Shown: one piece after another, positions 35,109 to 50,718 of the stretch
Position numbering within the stretch: position 1 is the stretch's first letter
How the letters are laid out: each line of letters begins with the position of its first letter
From: Schistosoma haematobium
Taxonomy: Eukaryota; Platyhelminthes; Trematoda; Strigeidida; Schistosomatidae
Assembly (NCBI RefSeq): GCF_000699445.3
Contig: NC_067196.1
Coordinates: 5,184,616-5,248,615 of the forward strand
Direction of reading: 5' to 3'
DNA: 64,000 nt
Translations under genes and position numbers: made by a program
Notes under the pieces: model-generated
What the model was told of the DNA's origin: nothing
The model's input: only the letters and a program-made list of their open reading frames with translations
Database searches by the model: none

Positions 35109-38100
35109 GAAGCGACTATTCGTTAATTTACAAATCTCAATAAATAACTCATTATCCAATGACGATCACAGGAAAATAATTTTGAATGTAACGTAATAAT
35201 GTACAGATATTTATTACTAAAGTAATTTACTAAACACGAACCATTTCTCGCCTCACTGATTTTAAAGATTCTCTAGCTGATATACTTGATACCACCTGGA
35301 TATTTTTGAATGTCACAGGCTTCTCTATTACTTGAATGGTTGGTTTTCTGACTTTAGTACTGAACTGTCTTCATTATGCGCGTTCATTTACTATTGATTG
35401 TAAAGGAACATTAATTACCTTAAGATGCTATCAATTTAAATTACTTCAATACATTGATTAGTAAATTATTCAAGACATTTGACGATAACTTTAGTCTGAA
35501 TCTCTAAATAAATGTTCATTGACTAATGGTCGTTTAGATCACATAAACACTTAGCATAATTTGCTGACTTGTAGGTATGAATTAGGATAGCTAGCGCAAA
35601 CAAATTTTTAAAGATATAACCATCTTTTTTTCTACAACGCATTTCAATTGACATTTCATTATGCAACAAATTGTTAAAGTAACTCAGTCTGCAAAATATT
35701 ACACATTTCAAGTTGAAATTTTAAAATTCACTTCCTATTATTTTACTCATGTAAATTTCAATTTGGTGTGTAGTTAGATTTTAAAAATAATCCAGTTTCC
35801 TTATAACTAAAATACATCGATCAATTTCTAATATAGCGATTTCATGTGGTAGTATCTGCGAATTTGACGTAACATTCCTTACATTCCATTTAGGTTGTAT
35901 TCGCTTCAGCTGATCCATTCTTCAGTTTTTTGGCACCGAAATTGCAATCATTTGTCATGAACAACTGTAGTACACCATCAAGAGTTGTTCGATTTGTTCG
36001 TATTTTCTCGGCTCTTTCACGGGCTCCTCAGCTTACACGGCTTGAGTTGGTTGGTACACGCTTCATTGGTATGTCGTCTGTATGTATATATTTTATTTTT
36101 TTGTTTACACTCTATTACCTAAGCTCAATTGTATTCCAGCCTACATACATTTGGTCTAAGTATTTTCCTCCTCATATATGAAATATTTTACCAATTGCTT
36201 CCTAACCTATGATTTCATTAAGTTAGTAAGTAATTTGCATGAATTTCATGAGCATAATACTCATTTTCAGGGGAATTTGTGCAAACTGTTGGTTAGATAC
36301 TGATGTTTAACTGATAGATTACATCTATGTTCGTTAAAAGTTGTGATTAGTTGATTTGTAACATCATCTTTTATTAGACTAGCTTATGAGGTGTCGAATC
36401 AAGTTAACCATTGGTTTATTATTTACTAAATATATATCTATTGATAATTTTATCATAACCCCACTGCTTTCCTAGATGGTCTAATTGGACACATAATTGA
36501 TGACAGTATGTCCCACGGGCGTGGATTTCGTAATCTTCAGCGTTTGGTGCTTTCTAGCAACAAAGATGCATCTGAAGTAGATATTGGATTGCTTCTGCTG
36601 GCTGGTCAACAGTCTTTGAATCAAGTGGCTCTCCAAATGCTTCATACACGAAATTCATTATTTGAAGGTCTTTATCATGCCGGTGCTGAATTTCCACGTC
36701 TTGAAAGTCTTACTCTTGGTAGGTTGATTATTATCATGCTTTCCCAGTATACATGCGTGTCTTGTAGAGACTCATTTGAGTTATGTGTTTCGAAATATTC
36801 TAATGAGTATATCATTATAAATTATTGTTAGACCATAGTGAGTTTTACTTACCAGATCCAGATTCCAGATCCTACTCTACTTTCCTCGATAGAATCAAGA
36901 ACTATGAAAACGAATACTTCGTTACTGAGTTACATTAAAAAATATTCCCTGCCTTTGTAGGTTACTGACATTAGATCATGTGTCTTCAAAGCATCGCTCG
37001 CGTATTTTGGGACTACCGAATCGTCAATACCGATGTTTAGGTATAGTGTACTGGTTAAGAATGGTAAGTCGGTCAAGGTTGAGACATGTACTACATATGC
37101 CCAACGAACGCCTACCTTGATGCGCGATATTATCTGGTGTAGGAGTGAGTAGGTTGGAAGGAAGTTGGGAATAAGTGTTGCAAAACCAAAACGTGCATCG
37201 GTTCCTGAAGTCATTAGCAGTTAGACTGAGCTGTGTAGTTATACGCAGAATACACGTGGATGGGGACTTGAAATGATGTCTCAGAATTGTACGCAACAAT
37301 GCAAATGAATTTAATTTTTGTCCTGAAACCTCCCAATGTCTTTTTTCCTCCTACTCCCAAATTTTACTTCTACCGAAACTGCTATTACTTTTATTGCTCT
37401 GGCATTTGTCATGATAATTTCATCTCCCTGTACTGTTTATCTAAATGATGTCTTATCCTGTTATATCAGTGGTGTAGGGACCTAAATTGATACACATGTA
37501 CCAGGTTCTTCGTTGCATATGACTGACTGATTAATTGTTTATTTTATCTGAATTGGTGTGGTAAATGTAGTTTCCATCATCCTACGATATTTTCATTATT
37601 TAATATTATCTTTTTACTGTGTTTTGACATTATAAAGCAATCTTGATCAAATGTACTTTGTCTGTTATTCCTTAATACTTCACTAAATTGTATCTATTTT
37701 GTTTAGATTAAACTTTTTAACGTTTACCTTTCAAGGGATTCGGCATCTCCCACTTTCTAAAATGTATATGACGTTATAGTTATACCACCTTTTTAGCGTA
37801 TGATTTTTTTGTATTTGCCTTACAACCTTCACAATTGACTGTTATAGTGTTTATTCCGTCAATAATAATGATATATGTTTCATGCATTTTATGTTTCACA
37901 TAATTAACAATGTTACGAATCCTTAGTCAAAATAATTTGTGAATCATGTCTTTTTCCATATCCTATTTTTTGACATAACCTCTATAATCATTCGCATCAT
38001 TGTAATAAAGATGATTTGTACGTTCAATCTGTTTTCAATTTCTAGGTTATTTAGATCCTTACCAGTCACGTTTAACAGTTTCTGAATTGATGAGTTTAGG

Positions 38101-39168
38101 TATTGGGGAATCATCTGATCATTTGTCACCTATTTGTATGGTAACCGATTGGGGTATAGCGCTTGCATTTTTCATCTGTCCTCGACTTGTAAATATTGTC
38201 ATTCGAAATGCACCATATTTAAATGATATAACACGATGGTTTTCTGCTGGATTTTGCGATGAAGAATCACTACACATTCGACCGACAATTGTACCTTCAT
38301 CAGCTAGCGAGGATTGTACTCAACCAGCTGCCGACTGTCAAGAAAATTCTACACAAACTTGTGTAACAGACAAACCTTCAAAAACCTATTTCTTACCTCT
38401 ACGATCACTAACATTGGAAAACTGTCCTGGGATATCACTTGAAGTAAGTCTAGAACTCGATAATTACCACTGTGAATATGATGTTGACAGGCAAAAGGAT
38501 TTTGTGAACATATTAATGCAGTTCACTATTCTGCATATAAATTTTGTCGAGGCTACATCCTCTAATTTCTCTCTGTCCCATTATTGAAAACTGAAAAGGA
38601 GTATCTAAAATTTAGGGCAAATAAAGAACTTCCAGTTGATAGGAGTGACAAAAACGTGACTTCCATGAAAACTGAAGAGCTTATGGAATAAGTCAAATGT
38701 ATTGTTTTATTAATGTTGGTACAAAAGGACTCCAAACTTCGTGGGGGACATGGTACAATACCGAAAATTAGGCCTGACAACCAGGTCTTAATCGGAGAAT
38801 CAGTGACCCACTAGCGGATTTCCTCCAATTACCTATTTCATTTTACTATGCTTATTTTTGGCTCATATTTTTTATAAAGACATGTTTTACTACATAAAAA
38901 CCTATTCTTTTGGCGTGTTAATCTTGTCTTTGATTTCAAATCATTCGGTGGTTAAGTCAATTCAGTCTAGCCAATAGCTGTCACTCGGCCACATCATATC
39001 GTTGTGTTCACCTATCGATTAGCATTCTGTTCATTGATTTTAACAGTCGAAAATTTCGTCTCAATCAATATCTCCATATTGCAAATATGGGTCAGTTATC
39101 TCCCCTTTGTTAGCCTATTGAATATAAGTGCACACATTAATCCTTGAGACTTGATATTATACGTTGTC

Positions 39169-39213
<45 letters not shown>

Positions 39214-40893
39214 TGACTTTTAACTTTATTTCTCCTACATACTGGGTGGTCGGAACTATTGGCAATATGCTGCATGCTCAAAACCCTTTCTACGTACTTC
39301 GAAATAGACTGCATGGTAATATCACCAACCTTCACACAAACAGTTTAAGTGAAGACTGGATGCATAAAGCTTGTAGTTAGAAAAGCATTTATGCAATTCT
39401 CATTTTATTAATTTCCTCTGTCACTGCCCTGATGTGATATGTGACAACTTCGATCAGTACATATTCCTGTCAGATTCTGCGTTTTCTATGACCGTCTGAT
39501 TAATAGACTATATGTACTGACAAGTTGTACAGAAAAAATAGAGATTTGTATTGACTGCAAAAGTTCTCTTACGACAGACCAGTTTTTCTCTTCTATTGCC
39601 ACCGTGCGTCAAGGATGGTTAAGCTGTTTCTTGTAATCGATAGTTTACGCCAGGCTTATATAATTCGCAATTCTTTGTCTGATCTTTGCATCATTTAGGT
39701 TAAAAATATTTGTTTCTCTCTAGGCTTGTTTGTGATCGATCTGAGTAAATTAATTTTGACATAACATCTACAGAGTCCTTTACTTTTTCCATTGTTTTGT
39801 TTAATTATGCTTAAATGAGTCATTAACTATATGAGTTTGGTCAACTTAAGTAGTATCATTTTATAAAATCCTACCAACGATTACTAAAACACAGTTGCAT
39901 TTTTGTCAATTGTTACAGTTAGAAAAATCTCGTAAACATTCATTCATACATATATATTTTCTTTGATATTTGTATAGTATATTGAGATTTTTGTTGTTAT
40001 CTGTGTATTGTTTTCAAATTTGATTTGTTAATGTTTACTTTTTCACACAATGATTCCCCTCATTATATTAAAATGTGGCTTATTTTTTTTGTAGAATCTT
40101 GAACGTGTTTTGATTAGCGGACATCCTTTCCCATGTTTAGAAACTGTCGTCTTAAGAAATATGTTTGCGCCTCAATATGGTGAGAGCAAAGGCTTCATGA
40201 ATACACCGCATCTTTTTGTTGATCAACATGATCAATGTGTTACTGGACAATGTATAGATTGGCGTAAACTTGTTCACCTTTTATGCTTATCAGATTTATT
40301 AAGTACTCGTCGACTGGGCTATTCTCCTTTATCACCCGAAGACTGTATTGGCTTAGGTGCATCCGTTCGAGAAGTAATTCATATGAATCCACCACGTGGT
40401 TTTCTACCAGATTCTTTACGAACAAAACCACATGATTTGTTTGTAAGTGATAGTATAGCTTTGTTATATTTCATTGTATTCTATGTAAATGTTTTTAGAC
40501 CATACATCTTTTATTCACATTGTTGTTTTTTGGTTGAACACTGCTATTTGAGAAAGTAAACAGATCGAATAACTAACTTTACATTTTACGTATAAAAATA
40601 CATTGACTCCATTTATCTTTTCTGTTTAAATTAGCAGTTAAGAAGAGAAAATCAAAATACATATTAAGACTGATATTAAACTAATGATGTTAAGATATTC
40701 ATTGTTGGAGATGCAAATCCCCAGAAGTCACTTCGTAAACGTCTTATTTTTTGTAATTTTATTTAGGAAATTTGAGTTTATCGTTTTCGCAGCGGAAGTG
40801 CCCATTTTACCTTCAGTTTGTATTTCCTACTTGGAAGGACCCTAAATGTCGTTGGTTCGTTGCGACGTTTCGCAAGGACTTTTTTATTCTGTA

Positions 40894-40929
<36 letters not shown>

Positions 40930-43900
40930 CTTAAGTTGTGTACTTGGTTGTTCATGCTTCTGGCTGCCTGTGGAATTTATCTTTCCCTCATCTGAACCTG
41001 GTCTTCTCCCTCTAGTTAGCAGGGCTGGGACGCATCGGAATAGTTTAGCTTGTCTTGTCGTTATCTCGCCGATCTTTCGTTCCATTCGCCGATTTTGGAC
41101 GATCTCAATCTCTCCAAACATATCATTCGTTTTTAAAAATGCTATTTTGATTGCATTTAAATCTTGAACTACTAATTTTCAACATATCGACGATTCCAAC
41201 AAGGAATTAAACAGTACTCAATATTACTATTAAATCCCTTCATAGATTTGTGTTATATTCTCAAGACCTTTGTTAACCTGTTCCTATATCAGTCATAATT
41301 TCACATTTGATTAGGTTTATATTTTTTTGTCCTGTCCACTTTAATTAATTTACAGATTCATTCATTCTTATGTTATTCACTTCAGTGACTGACTGGTTAA
41401 TTTTAATGAACTTGTTACTTCTGTGTATAATATCACTGTTTACTAGGTTTACATGTATTCCAACTTAGTTTTGGAATCTTTTTATAATCTGTTATCATGT
41501 TGTGTTTTATACTGAGAAGATATCACTAATAATGTAGTTGATCTAATATGATTAATGGCGATCATGCGACTAATATATAACAACACACAAGTGAAGATAG
41601 CAAGAATTAAACTTTGTAAAAGTTCTCATTTTTCAAGAATGACAAATGTAATGAGTAAACACCACTGTGCACAACTTTGAATAGACATAATTAAAAGAGA
41701 CAAATACGAGCAACAAATAGTACAAATAATCTAACTACACATGATGTTTAGGATTAATGTCTCTGTGTTGATACACAAAAGTGTAAATTAAAAAGAATTA
41801 TTTATATAAGTGTTTTTTATAGGGAAACTTCGACACAAAATTTTTATAGTTGAAAAATTGCATACTTAAGTGAAATATGGGGTGTTTTCTAGCTTTTTAT
41901 TAATTTTAATTGTTTGTGTTAATTCAATTCGGTTATTTGTTTGCTTATTCTTTGAGGGAGGGCCTTACACTAACCAAGAAATTCAATTTTTAACTCATTG
42001 GAATATATATTACATATATCATTATTGCTACTATTTGCAATCTGCTCAATGTCCAACTTGCTTGAAATTATCAAGTTGAACCTTGCTAATAATGCTTCTC
42101 TATTCTAAGTCACATTAAAAAAATAAGTGATGTATTCATGTTGTCGTTGAGAGAATGGTCAATGCCAGTTTTAATATCTGTTATGTGTGATAAAGTTGAT
42201 TCTGATTGAATATTCTACAGTTTTTTTCGTAGAAATCAGATTTTTTACCATAATATTTTTTTTAAAAAATCTATCACAGTGTTCACTTCGAGCTCACACC
42301 TACTTGAATAATCTGTTGGAATTAGACGGTTCCTGCGGTTGGTCAGTGTCAGCACCGACCAGAGTGATTAAAACGTTGTTTTCACACAACATACATATCC
42401 CAGTGTCAGATGTTCCCGAACGATATTCCAGTAAACCGGATGATGATAATGATTTTATGTCTCGTTCCACACAAACATGCATTTGCGGTGTATTAGAATG
42501 GGATGTTACTCTAAGAATGTCACAGTCACAATTGGCTACTGATCAAAAAATTGTGAGAAGTAAACTTGTTTCTCCTGACAACTCAAAAAACAATCAAAAT
42601 TGCCTCAATGTACGTATTGACACCGAAACTAGTCGAAATACTGTTCCAAGTACCAGTTCACACTCTGGAAAGACATTACTGTTACGTTCAACAGTAAATC
42701 AAAATAACGCTTCTACTCCAACAGCATCTCAATTGCAACTTGGTGGTTCTTTAGCATTTCATCCTTTTCCTCCGTCGATTCAGCATAAAAATTTCTATAG
42801 GATGATTACTATGTCAGAATGGAATCAATTGATTGCCAAGATGTCCACACCATTTGGTCTTCCGTGTTGTCAGATTATTTACCCTGTGACTGGTTCAAAC
42901 GAGTGCTCAGGGTGTGCTTCTGATCCACTGCTTTTTTCTCAGGGTATTTCAAACTATCAAGTAAGATTTGTAATGAAAACGATTCCTATGTTGTCTTTAT
43001 TTTGTCACTTGCTAATGCTGTCCGCCAGAGAGAGTGTTTTTTACTCGTCTTCAATCAAAGGTGGATTGAATGATTTTCGAATCTACAATCTGTTGTTTGG
43101 AAGTCAAACGATATAATGACCACCACTGAGGCACCACCGTTTATACCTGTTTTGATTTCTGATTAAATTGTTTACTCGCCACTGTAATCGTTATTATAAG
43201 ATAATACTTCCAAATCATTTAGCTCTATTGCGGGTGGTGTAGTAGTAGTAGTAGTCGTCAGTCAGTTACAGCGTGATGTGTTTTCGTATTGCTTTATTAA
43301 AGATTTGAGATTTCAAGAAAGAATTGGCTTCACAAACACAAGAGATAAAAGAATCAGTTATACAGTTAGAATTAAGCGTTTCATACAAATGTCGTAGTGA
43401 CCACTCATTTACAAATATTTTGTCACTAATGTTTTACACAAAACACCAAGTAATATGTTTATTTAGTGTTGTTCGACAGAACAACATATATTGGTAAAGT
43501 TAGTTGCGTTTAGCTTATTGTTTATATTTTTTGCTAGCTACCCCGTGACCATCGACATGTGAAATAAATTACGTAAGAGCTATTCGAGCAGTGGGTTTGT
43601 TGTTCAGGCTATTGAATTCTGGCCACTAAGTTAAAGATTTGAACAACAGTCCATCTACTTCGGTTTAGACAGCCGATTAGTTTCACTAGCCCTCAAACTT
43701 AGGGTAAACCTGTGTCTGGTCAATAGGTTAATAATAAGACGACATCAAAGCTAGCACCTGTTCGCGGTCAAACACGAATTTCAGGGTGTGTAGTCATAAT
43801 GACTGCATAGCTTGGAACGTTATCGGATATGTTCGTCAGAATAAAAGTCAGTGAGAATCCTGTTGTAGTTCTCCTTTCACATTCTTCATAAAAGTAAAAT

Positions 43901-44576
43901 TCACCTTTCAAGTTGGTAAAATCTACCTCGTCCGTTTTCTTTAAATCAAACTGTCTTTTTAACGAGTACTATTCATCATTCATTCATTGTTTTATTCCAT
44001 AACTAAGGAATAATAACTATATCTATTTACGGTTACCAAAGAATTATTTTATTCTCCAAACCTCAATTATTTGTTATTCTTTCTTTATATCTAGATATCT
44101 GCTCCTTGTAAATTAATCAAACAGTCTAGTCACACTGCTACAAAATGGTTAGCTCGTGATGCATGTATAGATACCAGTGAATTAAGATGTTTTACATTGC
44201 CAAAACCACAAATCCTTAATATTTTACAACCATTGAATGCTATTCATAGTTGTTTAACTTCATTACACTTTGAAAAAGTAAGTCAAATCATAATCAGTGT
44301 GTGTATGTATGGCATAAATTATGTTGTTTCAATTCATCAAATGTTGTTTTTATGAATGTTATTTTGTTACAAAAAATAAATATGATCAGAGAATAGAAAG
44401 TATGGAATGGTATTATGTTCAGTTAGTCATAGCTATCATCAATGTAGAACCTGGAATAATTGACCCGCCCAAGTTGCCATATCAAATCAACAAAACATTG
44501 AGATAAAATTGACTAGATTTGTATCGGGAAAAAAGTTGAAGTAATAGTAGTAGCTATGTTGGTGACAAAGACTAAA

Positions 44577-44643
<67 letters not shown>

Positions 44644-47600
44644 TGAAATAACAAACATAGTAATGATGCTTTTAATCTCAAAGAAGAGAAAAACTGAATG
44701 TCTCTGTATCATTGTGACAAATTTTGAGCTATTTCATCCTATTAGGCCCAAAATCTCGATAAAAATTAAGAATATATACTGTCGATTTTAGACCCTTTCA
44801 TCTATTATTTCCAACCATAGAGTTATGATGCAGTGGGTTATTGGTCATGAGCCATTTTACTTTCAGTCACTAAGTTACATAATCAAGTCCCTCTCCATCC
44901 ATTTCGATTTGGGCATCCGTTTATTATCACCAAACCAAGTACACGACTATTAATGGAGTACGGTTATCTCATAAATTATAACAAGGTAATTTACACCTGG
45001 TTTGGTACATTTCAACGGTTAAAGACCTTGTAGGCTAACCTCATGTCTTGGTTTGACCACCTCCAGCCACTTTAAAATCCACTCATCTTTTAACTAACAT
45101 TATGGATGTGGGCTATTTCTACCCATGACAAATGTGTAGTCGATTGGCTTGATCGACGCAAATTGTTTCGGAGTAACGATTGCATGGGAAATCGAACTGT
45201 TGGTTCCACCCCACGAACAAATTGGCTAGAAAATAAGATTGCTTTGGCTTAGACAAAAACATTAATGATCTGAAATCACTCATGTTATGTCCCGATAAGC
45301 ATAATGAGTAATAACTTTTGTGATCCATTTATAGACCAATACTAAACGTATATTTTTATCGTATAATTGTTAAATAACTAAACTATTCATATTCCTCTTA
45401 CTATAAACTGTTTTGACCTATGAACAATTATTATACGTTTTACCATTCTTGAATTATGCTCTGTCTATTAGTCACTGCCTCCCACATTCACAACCACATT
45501 TGCCCAAATCTTGTATAAATGTTGTTTTCTATTTTAAGGTACGATATGGTCTGTTTGATTGGTATATAAACTCAGTATGTTTGAAATATAATGATTCATA
45601 TCGCAGAAGCTTGGATTGGTGTTCTGAACTGGCTGGGCTAGACAGGAAGCAGGACTAATAAGGACTCTAGACTGCTCATACGGGTTTACGCATCATTGAT
45701 CCGATCGATAAGTCACTGCTATCTAATTGGCAATATCGTTACGTTATACATTAACATAGCACACAAGTATAACAACTCAATACATAATCGACTGTGGAAT
45801 AACGGTTTTGTTGGTGACTCGCTAATAAAATTATTATATAACTACCATTTAGTTAGTTCTCGGGCATCAAACCACGTAATTAAACGTTTGCTCACCGCCT
45901 CATAGATTTCTCTATTCTTTGTATCGAAATTCATACAACTGACCTCAGGGTTATTCACTTGAACCATGCACAATTAACTTATTAAAGATGTTTGTGATCA
46001 AATATTAGTCACTTACATATGTCTTTTACTTTGATGGACCATGTTTCATAGCCATAAAGTAGTTCTAAGAGATTTTATACAGAATATTTGCTGTTTGACA
46101 TATTTATAAACATCTCACACGTGCCATAGATAGGGAGAGTTGTCATAAGTCGGTTTGGGCACCCGGGCAGTATCTCAGCCCTCACACAAATCGAATGATT
46201 TGTGTGGCGCATATCTACTTGGTGCCTCCTTGTACTAATGTTTATATGTTTAAATAAATAAATAAACATAAGTCGAACAAAATCTGTCCGGAAATTGGGT
46301 CGACTACCGATTTACTCGGTACTTCAAGAGGAAAGAAATGGTCAACATGTTCAACAGCTTTACATATATGATAGTGTCCATTCGTTACACAAGTGTTAGT
46401 TGAATTGTTTGTAGAATACTTTAAACAAAATTTCTCTTCCTCGTGTTTTTATTGGTTCTCCCATTGTTTTTTTTTGAAAATATGCAATCTTCGTGTTCGT
46501 ATCTAAATCTATTTTGCTTTAGGACCTAGTAACTAGACATAGACATATTGTGTATATATATGTGTGTAAATGATAAGGTTCATTTATTTATTTATTTCGT
46601 ATTGTCACATGTCTAACACGAAATGACTCATCGTAGATACCTAAATCACTCACTATACTTTTCACACAGATACGGATGCAAGTATACCCGAGTTTTATTT
46701 ACTATATCTGACAATTTGTGGAAGGATCTGTACGGTTTGAAGATGTTTTTTCCTCCATCACAAACTGTGACATCAGTTAAAGGATCATTTGAAAAAAATT
46801 CGACAAGCATAGATAATTATTTCGTACTAGTTTCAGACTGCATTCTTTGATGGCATTTGTCTTGTGAAATTCATCCAGACAGTCTGCATCTGTCTACATT
46901 ATTTGAAAAAAATAGTCATTGCCTTCATAGACATACGTGTTAGCATATTTCTCAACCATATCATCCAATCAAGGTTCACAACCACTTTACACCACTATTG
47001 TTCACACTGTAATTTTTTTTATTTAAAAGTGATATTTCGAAGGAAATCATGCTTAAATATTTTTAACCTGCGTTTATTTTATAACAATTTAATGTTTAGT
47101 AACAATTTCTTAAGAAACCCTTGATATATATTGATGTTGCTCACATTACTCAACAGTAAAGCTTTCCTAACACAGTGCGGAAGATTCGAACTCGTACCAC
47201 CTATTTTCTCAATCTGAGATGGGGGTACAACTAAGGTATTCGAATCGTGCACAATATTCTCACTTTATTCTTATCTTATTTTATTTATTTATTTATTTCA
47301 ACACATAGATAATGGTACAAAGAGGCACCAAATACATATGCGCCACACAAATCTCATTCGATATATGTGAGGGCTGTGATACTGACCGGGTGCCCAAGCC
47401 GAACCAGGTGGTTTTCTTAGGGGGCCACACCCCGAGCCTTCGACTTGAAGGTCTGATCCACAAGGTAGTGGAGCATCGTAAGGAGATGCAGTCCCATGAT
47501 AGCCGGTGACCAACAATTGGTTCATACGCCATTTGTTCCCTCAGGATACTGGAGCCCATGTGCACCATTGATTTGGTTTGGGATTCGGGTAAATCGCCGG

Positions 47601-50600
47601 ACATTCGCTTTTCGTCCTCTCATTTTCGTAAACAACACCCCCGCCACGAGAAGGCAGTGAGTAGGACTTCGTATCTATCCTCTGCCATGTTTTGCCATAT
47701 ACGTTAATTTTATTTTTATTTTCGTTGTTTACAGGTTGGGATTTCTCATATAAATTTGTGTGAATCTCCACATTTGAAAAATATCACTTTAGAAAATTGC
47801 ACTGAACTAAAAGCTATCTTATTTGACAATCATTCTTCAATAGTTGATTGTACTAATCATCAGAATAATGTCGACTGCAAAGCTGTCGATCGATTCCCAG
47901 CACTTCGACGTATTCGAATTATTAATTGTCCAAAGTTTGCAATCTATAATTTCCTATCCAGTGTTGGTAAACTTTACCCTACACACAATGAAAATATATC
48001 TATTACATACAGGTAAGTATTTTTCCCCATCAAATTATTCATAGTATACCATCTGAACATTTGCTTTATATAATAAAAATCATTGTTACATCAAAAATAG
48101 GCACTTCTAGGAGCGTTTTGCATTCTGGCTCATCAGTTTTAAATTTAGACGCTCTCCTTGTGGCCTGAACGTCCCGGGTCCCATGCCTGGAAAGATCTTA
48201 GATTTCCACTGCTGAGGAGTCTCACGCTAGGACGAAATGACTGTTTGGTACTTCTTGATTGTCAGTGGTTTCCTAAGACCAGTCTGTGACGTAAACTATA
48301 GAATTTCAATAATCTGCACAAACCTATTGTAATCTAAAAAATATTGATAAAGGCAGATAACAATAAAGGAGCAAATGTTAATAATGAAGGAAAGTGAAGG
48401 ATTTAAGCTGAAGCTAATGTCGTGATAGCATTTTTACCAGCTTAAAATTTATGAATTCCTTGTCTTGTTCCCTCTGTTTTTAAAATGCTTAGCTGATTCC
48501 ATTATTCTTACGTTCGGAATAACATTTATTATTATTAAGTGGTCTACTCACAAATATTCACCTGTACATTTTAATGAAATCAGTGTATTTGATAAATGTT
48601 TAGGTGATTATAATGTTCATTCATTCCACTATTGCTTTGTTGATGATTTCATCAATTTTTCAACAATGATTCGAATAAATCCCTCTTAAATCATATGCTC
48701 ACTGCATATTGTACTTATTTGCCATCTTTTCCATAAAATCCATAAATAAACATCTATATTCCGTCCTCACACTTAACAGTGAGTATCTATATACTTGGGT
48801 TCTTTTTCCTTTCAATTTCATTACAGTCGTAGATTTTTCCACATAAGATGTTATCACTAGTTGTTTGGGTAAAATGTGTAAACCCGTATTAGTGATGGAA
48901 TAAATTTTACTGTCCAAAACTTGTGTATACGTACAAGATCGAACTCCAGGGGCTTTCGATCTCACAGCGAACACGATACTAATTTTAATCCACTAAGTTT
49001 GGAATTCAATGATTCATATTTCCAAACTTATTGATCGTCGTTATAACTTTGCTCATTATTACAGATCTGATTACAGTAACAAATTCTCGCACCAATTATG
49101 CTGTCGACCATACTAACGTATATCTCATATGCATCTGTTCAAAAAATATAGACTAAAATGTATCACAATGGTGTTTATTTCCCATCACTGTTCAGCAATA
49201 ATGGTTTTCGACAATTCCCACATCTCATATTGCGTCTGATGTGCGAGTTCCGAAACACTCTCATTTCTCTAGTGAAATAAACAGAGTGAAAATATGCCAA
49301 CCGACTATGTCGCTTCCTCTTTTTTACTTTATGGTATTTGCATTCACAATAAGTTCTGGACCTCCTGGATTTCAACTTTACTGAAAACTTTTGAATATCT
49401 GGCAATAGTCGAGGTAGTCCGCGTGGGATGTACATGTACTAAAAAGTGATTGATCAATTGCGTTCCTTAGCATCAACGAAAAGATACCAAGCTTTGTCAA
49501 AATAAATCTAAAACCGGAGATTTCATTTCATCAAATGCATAATTCTAAAAATAGATGACTTAGTAGGTTTAGCACTCTAATGCTGGTAATATGATCGCAG
49601 CACTTTAATGTCAGTTGTTGTTTCCATTTGGTACCAATGTGGTATGACGAAATGTAGTTAGTATTTAATTCGTGTACATATTTTATAAACAAATCGTGTT
49701 GATACGAAATAGATCATAAAAGTCGAGTATGGATTGCATTTCGGATGCGTATATATCCCAGACTTGCTAATATTAGACGGCAGATAGACAACAATGGATG
49801 CAGCGAATATTCAGAACATTCAATTTCGGAGAGAAAACCTATTTGAAAGTGTAATAAGGTAGTGACCCAGTTTTTATAGATCATGTAAGGGAATCCAAAT
49901 AGTCGCTGGACACATATGTATCGTTTATGCATATATTTGCATAAAAAATAGTCAAGGTTAAGGGTTAGTAATTGGTATAAAAGCAAAATAACTGTAATAG
50001 CGTTAAGGATAGTTTACCTGGCCGAAAGCTAGAATAAATCACTTAAACACGTTATAAACTAATACGGCTTTCTTATACTACTCCATCACCATTGGTCAAC
50101 TTGTGATGTAAAATGGAACAGTAGCTACTGTCAACGTTTATAAACACCTTCAAATAGTCAACTTTTGTGTTAATCGGTTGTGTCTTGATAAAAAATCTTG
50201 TTTTATTTTGACCTTATTATTTTTTGGTTAAAAATTAACCTTTTTTATAGACCATTTGGACAATATAATACTCAGGTAGAACGAGCATTATGGGATTATT
50301 GTCAGCATGCGCACATACTTATTTCACATGACTACAAAGTTTGGGAAAGTGAACGTGCTATGGAAGACTTTCATTCTACGTTTGATCAGTTGTTCAGAGA
50401 AGTGATCAATTTCTCTGAGTAAGTTTATATTTGGCGTGTGTGCAATCTAGTGAAAATCTTTACTGAAATGATGATCTACTGTAGATGACTCTAACTGTTT
50501 AGAAAACATTTATCTTGAATCCTACTTTTTCATTTCAAAAATATATACCTGATAAGTTGGGATAGGAAGGCGAGTTGACGTTTTTTCATAACTCGGTGTC

Positions 50601-50676
50601 ATATTTTATGAATAATTTAAGACTGGTAAATCTTATTGCAGTAGCCAATAGATCAAATGAAAGCTTATGTTAAAAG

Positions 50677-50718
<42 letters not shown>

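Noticed and set aside
42187..42279. FBXO38 exon 7 extended upstream along the open frame
   Set aside because: The upstream codons are T-rich intron-like sequence, and CTATCACAG at 42279 gives a phase-0 joint; AGs at 42220 and 42231 are kept as weaker alternatives.
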